Positions 1-11,000 of a stretch of 64,000 nt of DNA are shown here, one piece after another. The position numbers were made by a program, and so were the translations under genes. The notes beneath the pieces were generated by a model. The model worked only from the letters and a program-made list of their open reading frames with translations, was not told the origin of the DNA and made no database searches. Origin of the DNA: Flabesymbios commensalis (taxonomy: Eukaryota; Annelida; Polychaeta; Terebellida; Flabelligeridae); contig OZ024902.1 of the NCBI GenBank assembly GCA_964017125.1, forward strand, positions 100,346,796 through 100,410,795. The letters run 5' to 3'. How positions within the stretch are numbered: position 1 is the first letter of the stretch; each line of letters starts with the position of its first letter.

Positions 1-690
1 GCAGCTGATCAGATGAACACTGATATAAATGACGCATCAATTCCTATCATGTACAATACTATGTCAGCCATGTCTGTTAGGTGACGTCACGCGTGACCCG
101 TGACCTTAGCAATACACTCAGTGCTTTGACCTGCCTCGCAATACCAAACTGCCAGTACTGTATACGATACGTGACCTACTATGATCCAATGTTGTTTGAA
201 TGTTGGCCCGCCGTCTCCGACGTCGGCCCTGCATTAAAACAACATTGGGTCAACGTCTCGTGTTTGCTGGGAAGTGCACCTGTCATTAATAGTAGGCCTA
301 AGACGGCAACACTGACCAAATGTTGGGCCAGCGTCGTAGACGGTGTGCCAGCATTGAAACAACGCTGGCTGCATGTGATTGTCCAGCGGTATGCGTGTTT
401 GCCTGTATGGTCCGTCTGTCCCAGAGGCATGTACACAACAACACTCAGCTGACACAAGGAGACGTTGAATCAATGTGCGTTCAACATTTGTCCACCATCT
501 ACGACGTTGGACAAATGTTAAGGCAACTTTGCTTCAACGTCTTGTCTCTGCTAGCCTGCCAATACACATGTATGGGGCCTATATAATATGCCTATCGGCC
601 ACTCACTGCCCAACAAAACAAACATTCACTCGATGTGGCATTAATGTTGGGCGAGCTTCATAGACGATGCTCTAACATTAAACCAGCAAA
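1..690. repeat. Cluster of CAACATTGG-type hairpin repeats
   Basis: Four successive units of roughly 100-150 bp each carry an inverted pair built on CAATGTTGG/CCAACATTG, with a CGTC-rich spacer between the arms (about 186-290, 318-375, 466-550, 640-690). One unit ends in GTGTTTGCTGGG, the same terminus seen at 8231, 43084, 50850 and 51784. The open frames here are repeat sequence, not genes. The arms suggest a small non-autonomous transposon family amplified locally, but no clear target duplication is visible. Confidence 0.6.
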
Positions 691-2235
691 AAAAAAATCA
701 TTTGTAGTAAAAACTTAGGCCTAAGGCCTACTGGTGCCTACAGTTTGAATACGTTCTGAAAACTTCAAAAACACCCCTCAGGCAATGCATAGCCTAATCC
801 TGCTATGCTTAATGAATCTCATAGCCATATGCGAAGCCCCAGGAGTGACATTTAAATTAGGCTATTATTGTTTTCAACTCAACATCAAGTTATTAACTCG
901 CTCATTATATCGATGACTTTGCAATCTCAATATATCTAGGCTTATCGAGTTGTGAGTTCCATTATAGTGAGTTCTATTATAGTGAGTCTATTTAATGTTG
1001 TCCTGCAGTCCACACTGTTATTACGCTGTTCTATCATTAAATCAACATTGGCTCAACGACTGTGGCAGTGGAAGTAGCTAATCTGTCTCCTGACTCAGTT
1101 ATTTCAATCTGAACACTACACACTGCCATCACATCTGAGCAAATAGCAGTAGGCCTACTTGCATGCAATGTGCCTAGGCTACTAAATTGTTTGCTAGACA
1201 CGTTCTTTTGAACCTTCCCCTACCTGTCATTGACTGGGGTATGCCTAGTAACATATATGCCTATACCACCCAAACTGTCAGGTTAATATAAACAGTTTCT
1301 GTTTAATAGATTGGCTTTAAATAATGAACTGCACCACAGTCCCAGACCCTGGTCCCACCCTAGGGTCACACAGGGAGTAGCTAGCTGTGAAACGCAGTGA
1401 AAACAAAGTTATATAACACCCCCTCCCCCATACTTCATTATGTAAAACGCAGTGACGTCACTCAGTGAGAACAAGGTTATATAAGAACCCTCCCTCATAC
1501 TTCATTGTATTAGCCAGCTCGGTGAAAACAAAGGAGGTCGAGGTCATTGAGTTTCACAGATTTGACCTATTTCCATTAGGGTAGGCCTACCCGATTATCC
1601 CTAATAGACCGGATATAGGCCTACTAATAAACACAGACACGCAGTTGGGGGACGTATTTACACGTGCAACGCATGACCACCACCCCCCTCCCCCCCTCCC
1701 CGACTAAGCTTTGAAAACAACATTGAGCTGACGACAGTCAGATACGAGATACAGGATAGTTACTGTCGGATTCAACACCTCATTTGGACCAATATATTTG
1801 TTGTTTAATTGTGAAACAGCTGCATCTTAGCTTTCCTTAAAACCAGGCCCGTTGGGGGGGGGGGGGAGGTTCAAGAGGGTCGCACGACCCCCCCCCCCCT
1901 CCCCCCCCGTGACCACAAAGCTGAAAATTTACCCCAGCGACATCCTCCAGAATCCACCAAACTGCACCAATTTGTAGCTAGAAATCGAACAAAAATCCCA
2001 GGGGGCATGCCCCCAGACCCCCTTAACCTGCGATTGCTATTTGCTCAACGCCAAATATAAATTCAAACAGTTTTTTTACAGGGGGTCCAATTAACTTATT
2101 TCGAAAATACCCCAGCAATCCAAAATTCGACCCCCCTTCAAAAATTTCTGGGCACGGGCCTGTTAAAACAATGACCCTGAAGCCCGGCACAAGCTCTACT
2201 TCAGTGCCATCAGGCTCTAGTTAACATATCTCATA
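691..2235. other. Repeat-rich intergenic stretch without a gene
   Basis: No supportable gene was seen. It holds a decayed hairpin copy near 1018-1060, a CRE/TATA-containing dispersed repeat (1373-1545) and long G and C runs near 1680 and 1855-1905. Confidence 0.5.
1373..1545. repeat. Dispersed repeat with CRE and TATATAA motifs, copy 1
   Basis: This segment contains GTGAAAACAAAGTTATATAA followed by a C-rich stretch and CATACTTC. It then has AAACGCAGTGACGTCACT, a second GTTATATAA block and TTAGCCAGCTC. The same order of motifs recurs at about 32570-32755. TGACGTCA is a perfect CRE-type palindrome and TATATAA is TATA-like, so the repeat could carry a Pol II promoter. That function is inferred, and the family is not identified. 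Confidence 0.55.
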
Positions 2236-3149
2236 GTCCCAGAGCTAGGGGGGGTTTATTTGTGTTGGAAGGTCCATACGATCCAAGAATTCCACCTATA
2301 GTGAAATTTTCTCAGGAATCCGAATCTGCGCGTCTTACAAAAATCATCCTGTCCAAAAGTACCGTAAAAACCTTTTAAACACTAGTACCGTCAAAATCGC
2401 AAACCGCAATTTGAAATATTGCGTATGAAGTGATTGTTTGCTAAAATTGTGGTAATTTTCTATTTGAATAATTTTTAAATTATTTATTATCCTCACATAT
2501 GACACAGGCTTTCACATGGATGTAAAATATTTTGTGTCTGATCAATGACAAATACACAATATAGCTTTAAGTTGGTATTTTAACACGTAATTTTACTAAT
2601 TTTTCATACTTTTTCACTAAATAGACAAAATACTTTTCTCTCAGCCGATTTTTGTATAGTGTAAATGTTTAGTTTTGATTCAAACATGTTTTAGAACTAT
2701 TGTTGACTTAAAATTAACCCATTTGGAATAAAAATAATGAGTAATGTGAACATATTACTCGCTTTTTTTCGTTAGACGTAAAATTAGCTCGCTTTTCTTC
2801 AGGCTCGGGAAAATTGACCATATCTCACATTTTTGCCCACTGAGTAGTCAAATTTTAAGCTATATCAATATATTTGATATCAATAGAAAGCTACTGGCAC
2901 AGGCCGTCACATGGATGTAGAATATCAGGTAAAAGTAACCATCAAGGGCCTTAACGTGGATACATAATATTTTATTTATGTTAAATACGAAATGTACAAC
3001 AATTAAGCGCTAACTTTGTATTTTATCCCTCCATTTGAACAATTTCCAACGTTTTCTTGGTCAATACCAGCAAGACTTCTCGCTCATGTTAACTTTATAT
3101 GGTATAAATGTTTGTTATTACTTTTACATTCTATGGAGCCATTTTCCAA

Positions 3150-4190
3150 AGGTAATCTTGACGACTGAAGAAGTGATCACAGCTATTTTTAAAGTTATCT
3201 CAGCCACTACAAAAGTTATTTTAGCCACTGAAGAAGTGATCATAGCAACTTTAAACGTTATCTCAGCCACTACAAAAGCTATCTTGGCCATCGCAGAAGT
3301 GATAACAACCACCTTAAAAGTTACCTCAACCACTACAAAAGCCATCTTGGCCACTGAAGAAGTAAATACAGCGAAATTAACAGTTTTTTCATCCACTACA
3401 AATGTGATCTTGGCCACTGATGAAGTGATCAAAGCAACTTAAAAAGTTATCTCGCCAATACAAAAGTTATCTTGGCGAGTGAAGATGTGATCACAGCCAC
3501 GTTAGAAGTTATCTCAGCCACTACAAAGGTGATCTTGGCCACTTACAAACTGGTGTCAGCCAATTTAAAGGTTATCTAAGCTACTACAAAGTGATCTGGG
3601 CCACTGAAGAAGTGATAACAGCCACTTTTAAAAATATCTAAACGACTACAAAAGTGATCTGGGCCACTGAAGAAGTGGTAACAATAACTTTGAAAGTTAT
3701 CTCTGCCACTATAAAAATGATTTTGGCCACTGACGAAGTGCTCATAACGACTTTAAAAGTGATCTCAGCCACTACAAAAGTGATCTTGGACACTGAAGAA
3801 GTGATCTCAGTCACAGTAAAAGAAAGTTATCTCAGCCACTACAAAAGTGATCTTGACCACTAACAATCTTACGTCAGCCCGTAAAAGTGATCACAGCGAC
3901 TCTAAAAGTTATCACAGCCACTACAAAAGTGATCTTGGCCACTGAAGAAGTAATCATAGCCACTTTAAACGTTATCTCAGCCACTACAAAAGTGATCTTG
4001 GCTACTGAAGAAGTGATCACAGCCACTTTATAGGTTATCTCAGCCATTGCAAAGGTGATCTTGGTCAGTAACAAACTATTGTCAGCCACTGACAAAATTA
4101 TCTAAGCCACTACAAAGTGATGTTGGCCACTGAAGAAATGATCACAGCCACTTAAAAAGTTATCTCAACCACTACAAAGTTGCTGTGATC
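3150..4190 (+). repeat. 63-bp tandem repeat array, left foldback arm
   Basis: The repeat unit is 63 bp, made of three related 21-bp subunits of the form AAAGTGATC-NNN-GCCACT (variants GTGATCACAGCCACT, GTTATCTCAGCCACT, GTGATCTTGGCCACT). Because 63 is divisible by three and the unit lacks stops in some frames, long frames stay open on both strands. These are not treated as genes. Confidence 0.8.
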
Positions 4191-4409
4191 ACTCCTTTAG
4201 TGGACAAGATCAGTTTGTTTGTGACCAAGATCAGCTTTGTGGTGGATGGGATGATTTTTAAAGTGGCTGTGATGGTTTCTTAAGTGGTCAAGATCATTTT
4301 TGTAGTGACGTAGATCATTTTTTTAGGGACTGACATAAGATTATTAGTGGCCAATGTCACTTTTGTATCGGCTGAGATGACTTTTAAAGTGAATGTGATC
4401 ACTTCTGCG

Positions 4410-4610
4410 GTACACTCCGTAGCAGTGTGTGTGCCTACACACTGCTACGCCGTGTGCTGATTCATGCCGACTGCAAGTGGCCTTCCCCGACCCCTTCCAC
4501 CACCCTCCCCCTGTATAAAATGATTACTTGTTTCATTTAAACGAAACTGCCGCTCGGGCAGGATTTTCAGCGTAACGCGACAGTGTTTGAATGGGGACAG
4601 TGTATTCTAC
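4410..4610. other. Non-repeated centre of the foldback element
   Basis: The only part of the element outside the arrays. It contains a strong hairpin at 4418-4447 with 12-bp arms GTAGCAGTGTGT/ACACACTGCTAC around a 6-nt loop. Its GC content is higher than that of the arms. No coding frame was recognised. Confidence 0.55.
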
Positions 4611-5395
4611 GGTGGACAAGATCAGTTTTTTTGTGGCCAAGATCACTTTTACGGCCTGACATAAGATTGTTAGTGGTCAAGATCACTTTTGTAGTGGCAG
4701 AGATATCTTTTAAAGTGACTGAGATCACTTCTTCAGTGGCCAAGATCACTGTTGTAGTGGCTGAGATCACTTTCAAAGTTATTGTAACCACTTCTTCACA
4801 GGTCAAGATCACTTTTGTAGTCGCTTAGATATTTTTAAAAGTGGCTGTGATCACTTCTTCGGTGGCCCAGATGACTTTGTACTGGCCTAGATAACCTGTA
4901 AATTGGCTGACACCAGTTTGTTAGTGGCCAAGATCACTTTTGTAGTGGCTGAGATAACTTCTAAAGTGGCTGTGATCACTTCTTCACTCGCCAAGATAAC
5001 TGTTGCATTGGCGAGATGACTTTTTAAGTTGCTGTGATCATTTCATCAGTGACCAAGATCACTTTTGTAGGGGCTGAGATAACTTTTAGAGTCGCTGTGT
5101 TCACTTCTTCAGTGGCCAAGATAATTTTTGTAGTGGTTGAGGTAACTTTTAAAGTGGTTGTTATCACTTCTTCAGTGGCCAAGATCAGTTTTGTAGTGAC
5201 TGAGATAATTTTTAAAGTCGCTGTGATAACTTCTTCAGTGGCCAAGATCACATTTGTAGTGGCTGAGATGACGTTTAAATTTGTGATGATCACTTCTTCA
5301 GTGGCTAAGATAACTTTTGTAGTGTCTGAGATAACTTTAAAGATGGCTGTGATCACTTTTTCAGTCGTCAAGATAACTTTTGAAAAATGGCTCCA
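4611..5395 (-). repeat. 63-bp tandem repeat array, right foldback arm
   Basis: The same 63-bp unit as the left arm, in inverse orientation (AGTGGC-NNN-GATCACTT read on the plus strand). The 156-codon minus-strand frame at 5024-5494 mirrors the 135-codon plus-strand frame at 3035-3442 because the arms are inverted copies. Confidence 0.8.
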
Positions 5396-7028
5396 GAGAA
5401 TGTAAAAGTAATAACAAACATTTATACCATATAAAGCTAACATGAGCGAGAAGTCTTGCTGGTATTGACTAAGAAAACGGTGGAAATTGTTCAAATGGAG
5501 GGATAAAATACAAAGTTAGCGCTTAATTGTTGTACATTTCGTATTTAACCGAAATAAAATATTATGTATCCACGTTAAAGCCCTTGATAGTTACTTTTAA
5601 CTGATATCAAAGATGTTGGTACATTTTTTTATTTTGGGTACCGGGTACTCATCGGACAAAAATGTGAAACACTGTGTCTATTTCCCCGGGCTGGAAGAAA
5701 AGTGCCCAAATTTTACATCCAACCCAAAAAGTGTGTAATATGTTCGAATAGCTCATTATTTTTTATATTCCAAATAGGTTTATTTTGAGTCAACAATAAT
5801 TCTAGAACATCTTTGAATCAAAACTAAATATTTATTATACACGAAAATCAGTTGAGAGAAAAGTATATTGACTATGTACTGAAAAAGTATGAAAAATAGG
5901 TAAAATTAAGGGTTAAAGAACTAACTTCAAGCTCTCTTGTGCATCTGTCAAAGAGTAGACACAAAATATTATACATCCGTGGCCTGTGCCAATAGCTTTC
6001 TATTGATATCAAATAAATTGATATAGCGCAAAATTTGACTACTCATTGGGCAAAACTGTGAGATACATACAATTTTCCTGAGCCCAAAGAAAAGCGCGCA
6101 CATTTTACGTCTAACCAAAAAAGTATATATTATGTTCACATAACTCACTATTTTTATTCCAAATGGGTTTATTTCAAGTCAACAATAGTTCTAGAAAATG
6201 TTTGAATCAAAACTAAATATTTATTATACACAAAAGTTGAGAAAAAAGTATTTTGACTATTTACTGAAAAAGTATGAAAAAAGGTCAGATTAAGGGTTAA
6301 AATACCAACTCAAAGCTTTCTTGTGCATTTGTCAATAATCAGACACAACATATTTTACATCCATGTGAAGGCATGTGCCAGTAGCTTTCTATTGATATCA
6401 AACATATGGATATAGCTCAAAATTTGACTACTCAGTGGGCAAAAATGTGAGATATGGTAAATTTTCCCGAGCCTGAGGAAAAGCGAGCTAATTTTACGTC
6501 TAACGAAAAAAACGAGTAATATGTAACTCATTATTTTTATTCCAAATAGGTTAATTTTAAGTCAACGATAGTTCTAGAACATGTTTGAATCAAAACTAAA
6601 CATTTATACTATACAAAAATCGGCTGAGAGAAAAGTATTTTGTCTATTTAGTGAAAAAGTATGAAAAATGAGTAAAATTACGTGTTAAAATACCAACTTA
6701 AAGCAATATTGTGTATTTGTCATTGATCAGACACAATATTTTGCATCCATGTGAAAGCCTGTGTCATATGTGAGGATAATAAATAATTAAAAAATTATTT
6801 AGATAGAAAATTACCACAATTTTAGCAAACAATCACTTCATACGCAATATTTCAAATTGCGGTTTGCGATTTCGACGGTACTAGTGTTTAAAGGGTTTTT
6901 ACGGTACTTTTGGACAGGATAATTTTTGTAAGACGCGCAGATTCGGATTCCTGAGAAAATTTCACTATAGGACTCTTGGATCGTATGGACCTTTCAACAC
7001 AAATAAAACCCCCCCAGCTCTGGGACTA

Positions 7029-8230
7029 TCAAGCCGTATCAAATGAAATGTCCGAGCTATTAAATAAAGTTGTGGTTCTACAGATATCCAAATAATGTTG
7101 CGTGGCCTACTATGTCTTGCTATTTTTATGGTGTCTATTATACTGGTATTTAAATCGTTAAGTGAAGTTCCAAGTCATGTGCTTGCAGATAGAAGATCCC
7201 ATATCTAAGGCGAGCTCATCTCAAGAGAAAGATCACAGATGTGTAAATGTTGAGATGTCACGTCAAACTCTGGACACAATGTTGGATGGATTAGGCCGCA
7301 TCAGAGACCAGTTGTCCTCAGTGGCAGACCGATCCTAACAATCTATCATCAATCACAAATATGAAAAACTCTTGTTTGTTATAGACTGTAACTGACTGCT
7401 CTTGTTATATATGAGCTCTTGAATATAATTTCCACAGACTTTTATTATATAATGTATATTATATAATGTGCAATATAATGTCCAACATATTTTTTTAACA
7501 TACAGAGCATGTCAGAGCGACCACCCTTCTATCATCAAAATTCTGGACAAGGCATTTAACTGTCTGTGCGTCAAGTAAGATAAAATGAATACCTTATAGG
7601 CCTATAATCAAAGTGGCCACCGATATGTGAAGTCAGCTGAATTTTTTATCTGTCTGTTCTTTTCTTTTTATCTGAGACTCTTGTTACAGTATCTCAGACT
7701 AAAGCATTTCCTATTCTTTTCCATTATCTCAAGTTCCCTTTGTTCTTCTGATTGTAAAGTTCATGAAAATTTAATCATGAAACGTTTTTTCAACAGTAAG
7801 GTGGGCGACTTCATTTTGTTTGGCCTCAGCTATAACATGAACAAATTGTAGATAACGCTACGTGGATAACGCAATTTTTTTTATTTAAGTAGCCTAATTA
7901 ATGTCACTGTTGGTGTTTTTATATTTTTTTTTATTTAAGTAGCCCGATTAATGTCACTGTTGGTGTTTTTTCATTTTTATAATCCGTGACTAAGAAAAAC
8001 AAGGTTATAAATACTTGACAATGCACACCGTAAATACATACCAGTAATATAATTATAGTCTGCATCCAAACCAGAAAAATCATAGATGTATCTTTTCATT
8101 TTTTCATATACTGTGATATAAAACTGTTTAATGAACTTTAATAAATTATAGATTTTATAATACACCACTTGTTCATTATTCGCTGCATATATGGAAGAGT
8201 TCAATTTTGCTTTTGCACCTGGGCTAAATC
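7029..8230. other. Intergenic, nothing recognised
   Basis: AT-rich sequence without a supportable gene. The segment AAGTAGCCYRATTAATGTCACTGTTGGTG occurs twice in close tandem (about 7886-7915 and 7938-7967), a short direct duplication. Confidence 0.4.
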
Positions 8231-8385
8231 CAGCATTGGTTCAATATCTTATGTTTGCAGATACCACTCGCAAACAAGATACATTCAGCCAATGTTGGGC
8301 TAATTTTTTTAGAATCACAGACAGTGTCCGAGCATTGACCCAACATTGGCTGAATCGTGTTTTCAGGGCAGTACAGTGTCTTCCC
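8231..8385. repeat. CAACATTGG-type hairpin repeat
   Basis: Inverted arms TTCAGCCAATGTTGGG and CCCAACATTGGCTGAA (about 8284-8300 and 8342-8357) surround a short AT-rich spacer. Outside them are imperfect copies of the CAGCAAACA-type terminus. It belongs to the same family as the cluster at 1-690. Confidence 0.6.
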
Positions 8386-8840
8386 TTACGCCCCACTAGT
8401 GATGTGCCTGATGATTGATTATAATCGGTCATTTGGTACACCAATTATCATGATCGATTATAAAAAAGATTAATTGATTATTGCTGATAAATTAAATTAT
8501 GGACTAATTTACAGTTTCTCAAAAAATTGAGTGACCGAGCCTCAGTTACTAGTAAATATCAAGCCGAGCCTACCCAACTGTCCCGTCAGTTGCCCATATT
8601 CTTAGCACAAATTGGAAGAATGGTTGGAGTGTAGCTATGGAGGGTGTTGATAACATACTTGAAAAAATTTGTTGTTATTTTCAATCTACACGAACATAAT
8701 ATCTAACACCTGCTAGTAACTTACAACAATTTCTCTGAGCCGATTAACTGTGATCATCGGTTATTTATAACCAATCATAGATTATAATATTACAACCAAT
8801 TGCCATCATTACGCCCACTCTAATTAAATCAATACTGCTT
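8386..8840. other. AT-rich stretch with many ATTATAATC motifs
   Basis: GATTATAATC-like and ATCGATTAT segments recur at both ends of this interval in opposite orientation. That suggests a decayed MITE of hAT-like type, but no convincing termini or target duplication could be fixed. Confidence 0.25.
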
Positions 8841-8929
8841 TTATATTGGCCAGCAGTTACCGTACCACACAGAACAGAGAATGTAATAATTGTTAATTAT
8901 CCTGTATTGCTGGGTGTTTTCAGTGTAGT

Positions 8930-9090
8930 AGTTGTAGTAAATTATTGCTTTTCGGCACAAATGGTCATTTAAGTGACATTGTAAGACGATAAAAACGTTG
9001 TAATCAATTGATGAGATGAATGATGTACAGATGATGATGTGAGAGTGGGGGTGATAGGGCATGGTGGGTTATTGAGAGCATTTTCCTTCG
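8930..9090. repeat. Dispersed repeat shared with 38617-38790
   Basis: The segment from about GTAGTAAATTATTGCTTT through GATAAAAACGTTGTA, GATGAATGATGTACAGAT and GATAGGGCATGGTGG recurs almost unchanged at 38617-38790. A partial copy occurs at about 42915-42950. The second copy adjoins the coiled-coil frames at 38845-39700, so this may be one end of the same unidentified element. Confidence 0.65.
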
Positions 9091-9108
9091 CTCACCCGAT
9101 AGGGGTTT

Positions 9109-9145
9109 CTGGGCATGTCTAGGGGGTATACCCCCACATGCCCAG
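9109..9145. repeat. 37-bp near-perfect palindrome
   Basis: Arms CTGGGCATGT and ACATGCCCAG enclose GGGGGTATACCCCC, giving an almost continuous hairpin. Its function is unknown; it may be a trace of a palindromic repeat. Confidence 0.6.
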
Positions 9146-10010
9146 ATGGCCGGAGACTTGGGTTTCACTCTGCAATTTAATTCTGAAACTCCGTGGCATT
9201 TCGCACAGCTCTGCTATCCTCTGGTCGGATAGTCTCCAGAGTAACAATAGCTAAATTTTTATTAACTCCATTCATCCCAAGTGAGACACATTATGTCTAG
9301 CACTCTATTGCCGGTTATTTCAAGGCTACCACTGCCAACATCAGTGCCTGCACTGCTGACAGTGCCTGCACTGATACGGGAGCTGCATTATCACCGTTGT
9401 CGAACGGAAGAACCAGGGTATGCCACTGGCAATCCGCCCGAAGATTATGGCCAGACTGGTGGTGGCTTCAGCTTCCCTTGGATGATTGTTGTACTGTAGA
9501 CTAGTACTTCCGTACCATGCTGTAAAGCATGCGACAGACGGAACAGATCTCTGTGACCCTCCCCGGATGAGGGCGAAAAGTACTACTACTAGCAATCATT
9601 CCAGTACCCTGTGTGTTTTCAGTGATTTGTGTCAGTATATAGTACAACAATTGTTTTTTAAGTTTTACATGAGTCAAAAGTAGGAGATTAAAAATACTGA
9701 TGAAGAAGAAAATACATTCATTCGGACCGCCTTCCTCATTTCTTTTATTTCCACTAGAAGTGTAGATCAAGGGGGGGGGGGGGTATCCCTTTTTTTGTCA
9801 TTTCTTTTGGAGGCTTGTCCTGTTTAACCCCGTATCCCAGTTAGCCCCGATCTCCCCTTGCTTCTCAATATTATTGGAAGAACTTAATGAAAACATGATC
9901 GAGACAGACAACGTGAAAATAATTTTGCGTATTTTGATCTCAAGGAACTGCATTGTGTGTATCTACAGGCTACAGATATATAGTTAAAGCCTTGTTTCCT
10001 TCAAAAAACT
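9146..10010. other. Intergenic, nothing recognised
   Basis: No supportable gene. A short direct repeat of a CAGTGCCTGCACTG-type motif occurs at about 9340-9375, and a G run at 9770-9783. Short frames here look like chance. Confidence 0.35.
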
Positions 10011-10016
10011 TTTATT
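10011..10016 (-). other. Candidate polyadenylation signal (minus-strand AATAAA)
   Basis: AATAAA on the minus strand lies about 985 nt past the stop of the small cell-surface protein gene. Another lies at 10143-10148. Either would end the 3' UTR. Chosen by position only. Confidence 0.35.
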
Positions 10017-11000
10017 GGTATAAAATACATATTTAAATTAAATGTAAAATATGTTACCAGTAATAAAGTGATATAATCGATATCCGAGCCTGTGGCATCT
10101 GATGACACTCGTACATCATTTCGCATGACAATATGAAGTCATTTTATTGACAACAGGTCTCATCACATGATAATACAGATTTTCATTGCAAACAAAGAAA
10201 TAAACAAACAGTGGCTTAGGATCATTGGATATCAGAAAAGCGCGCTTGTGCATACGACATTCCGTCATAACTACCACAATGATATAAACCACAAGGTGAA
10301 ATGTAAATATCAAATAATATTAAAATATCTCCACGTTTCTTTTGGTATACATCATTTGAATGGTATACACACTGTATCCCATCAAATGTCGCAGCAGTAA
10401 AAGAGTCGTATCACAGATAACATTAATGATGACATAAAAAAATATTTGTACATCTTAAATGCAGCTAGTACAAGATCATTGTAAATTTCTGATTCAGAGA
10501 ACAGCATATTTTATCATCGATGTGTTTAATCTAGTGAACCATTAAAGATAAATATATAATATATGAACAGCCTCCATATGCGAGTTTCACACACACCTTG
10601 TGGTCACAGTCTTATCTTTGTGACCTTAATCTCACCAGCAGAGGGTATCTATGGACAATAAATGACAACTTATACATTACGATAAATTACAACCATCACG
10701 TAGGTACTCGACCTGATCTGAACCTCAGAAGACATTTAATATTTCGTAGGCCAAATCTGTCAATACCTTATTGGCAATATCATAGTACCTGGCCTCAGTA
10801 CACGAAAGGCAACGAGCAAGCTAGTAAAAAGGCGCTTAAGAAGATCTTGTCCACCTTAGCTCAGATCATTTGTTCTCCTATCTGGTTGTTGCTGAGTAAG
10901 TGTTCATACTTTGGACCCCAGCAAATACCAGAGATTGTGCGTATGGCCCGCCACTTTGCCGCCTTATGCTCTGGTGTAAGCTGGAGATGGCGTTATCTTC

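Larger units (their letters stand above)
2236..7026. mobile_element. Foldback-type DNA transposon with long inverted arms
   Basis: The ends are mirror images: GTCCCAGAGCT at 2236 and its complement ending at 7026, each flanked by TA (2234-2235, 7027-7028), which fits a TA target duplication. The inverted match continues inward through more than 700 bp of AT-rich arm into arrays of 63-bp tandem repeats that change orientation near 4185-4200. A short non-repeated centre follows at about 4410-4610. The arms are unequal: the right arm holds three copies of a unit of about 390 bp (near 5604-6002, 6002-6387 and 6387-6780), the left only one. No transposase was recognised. Long inverted arms with internal tandem repeats resemble foldback and sea-urchin TU elements. 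Family placement is tentative. Confidence 0.8.

Noticed and set aside
81-663. Overlapping open frames of 60-120 codons on both strands
   Set aside because: They run through hairpin repeat units and mirror each other; no domain or start context supports a gene.
3150-4190. CRISPR-like array, because of regular repeats
   Set aside because: The repeats are contiguous with no unique spacers, in a eukaryotic foldback element.
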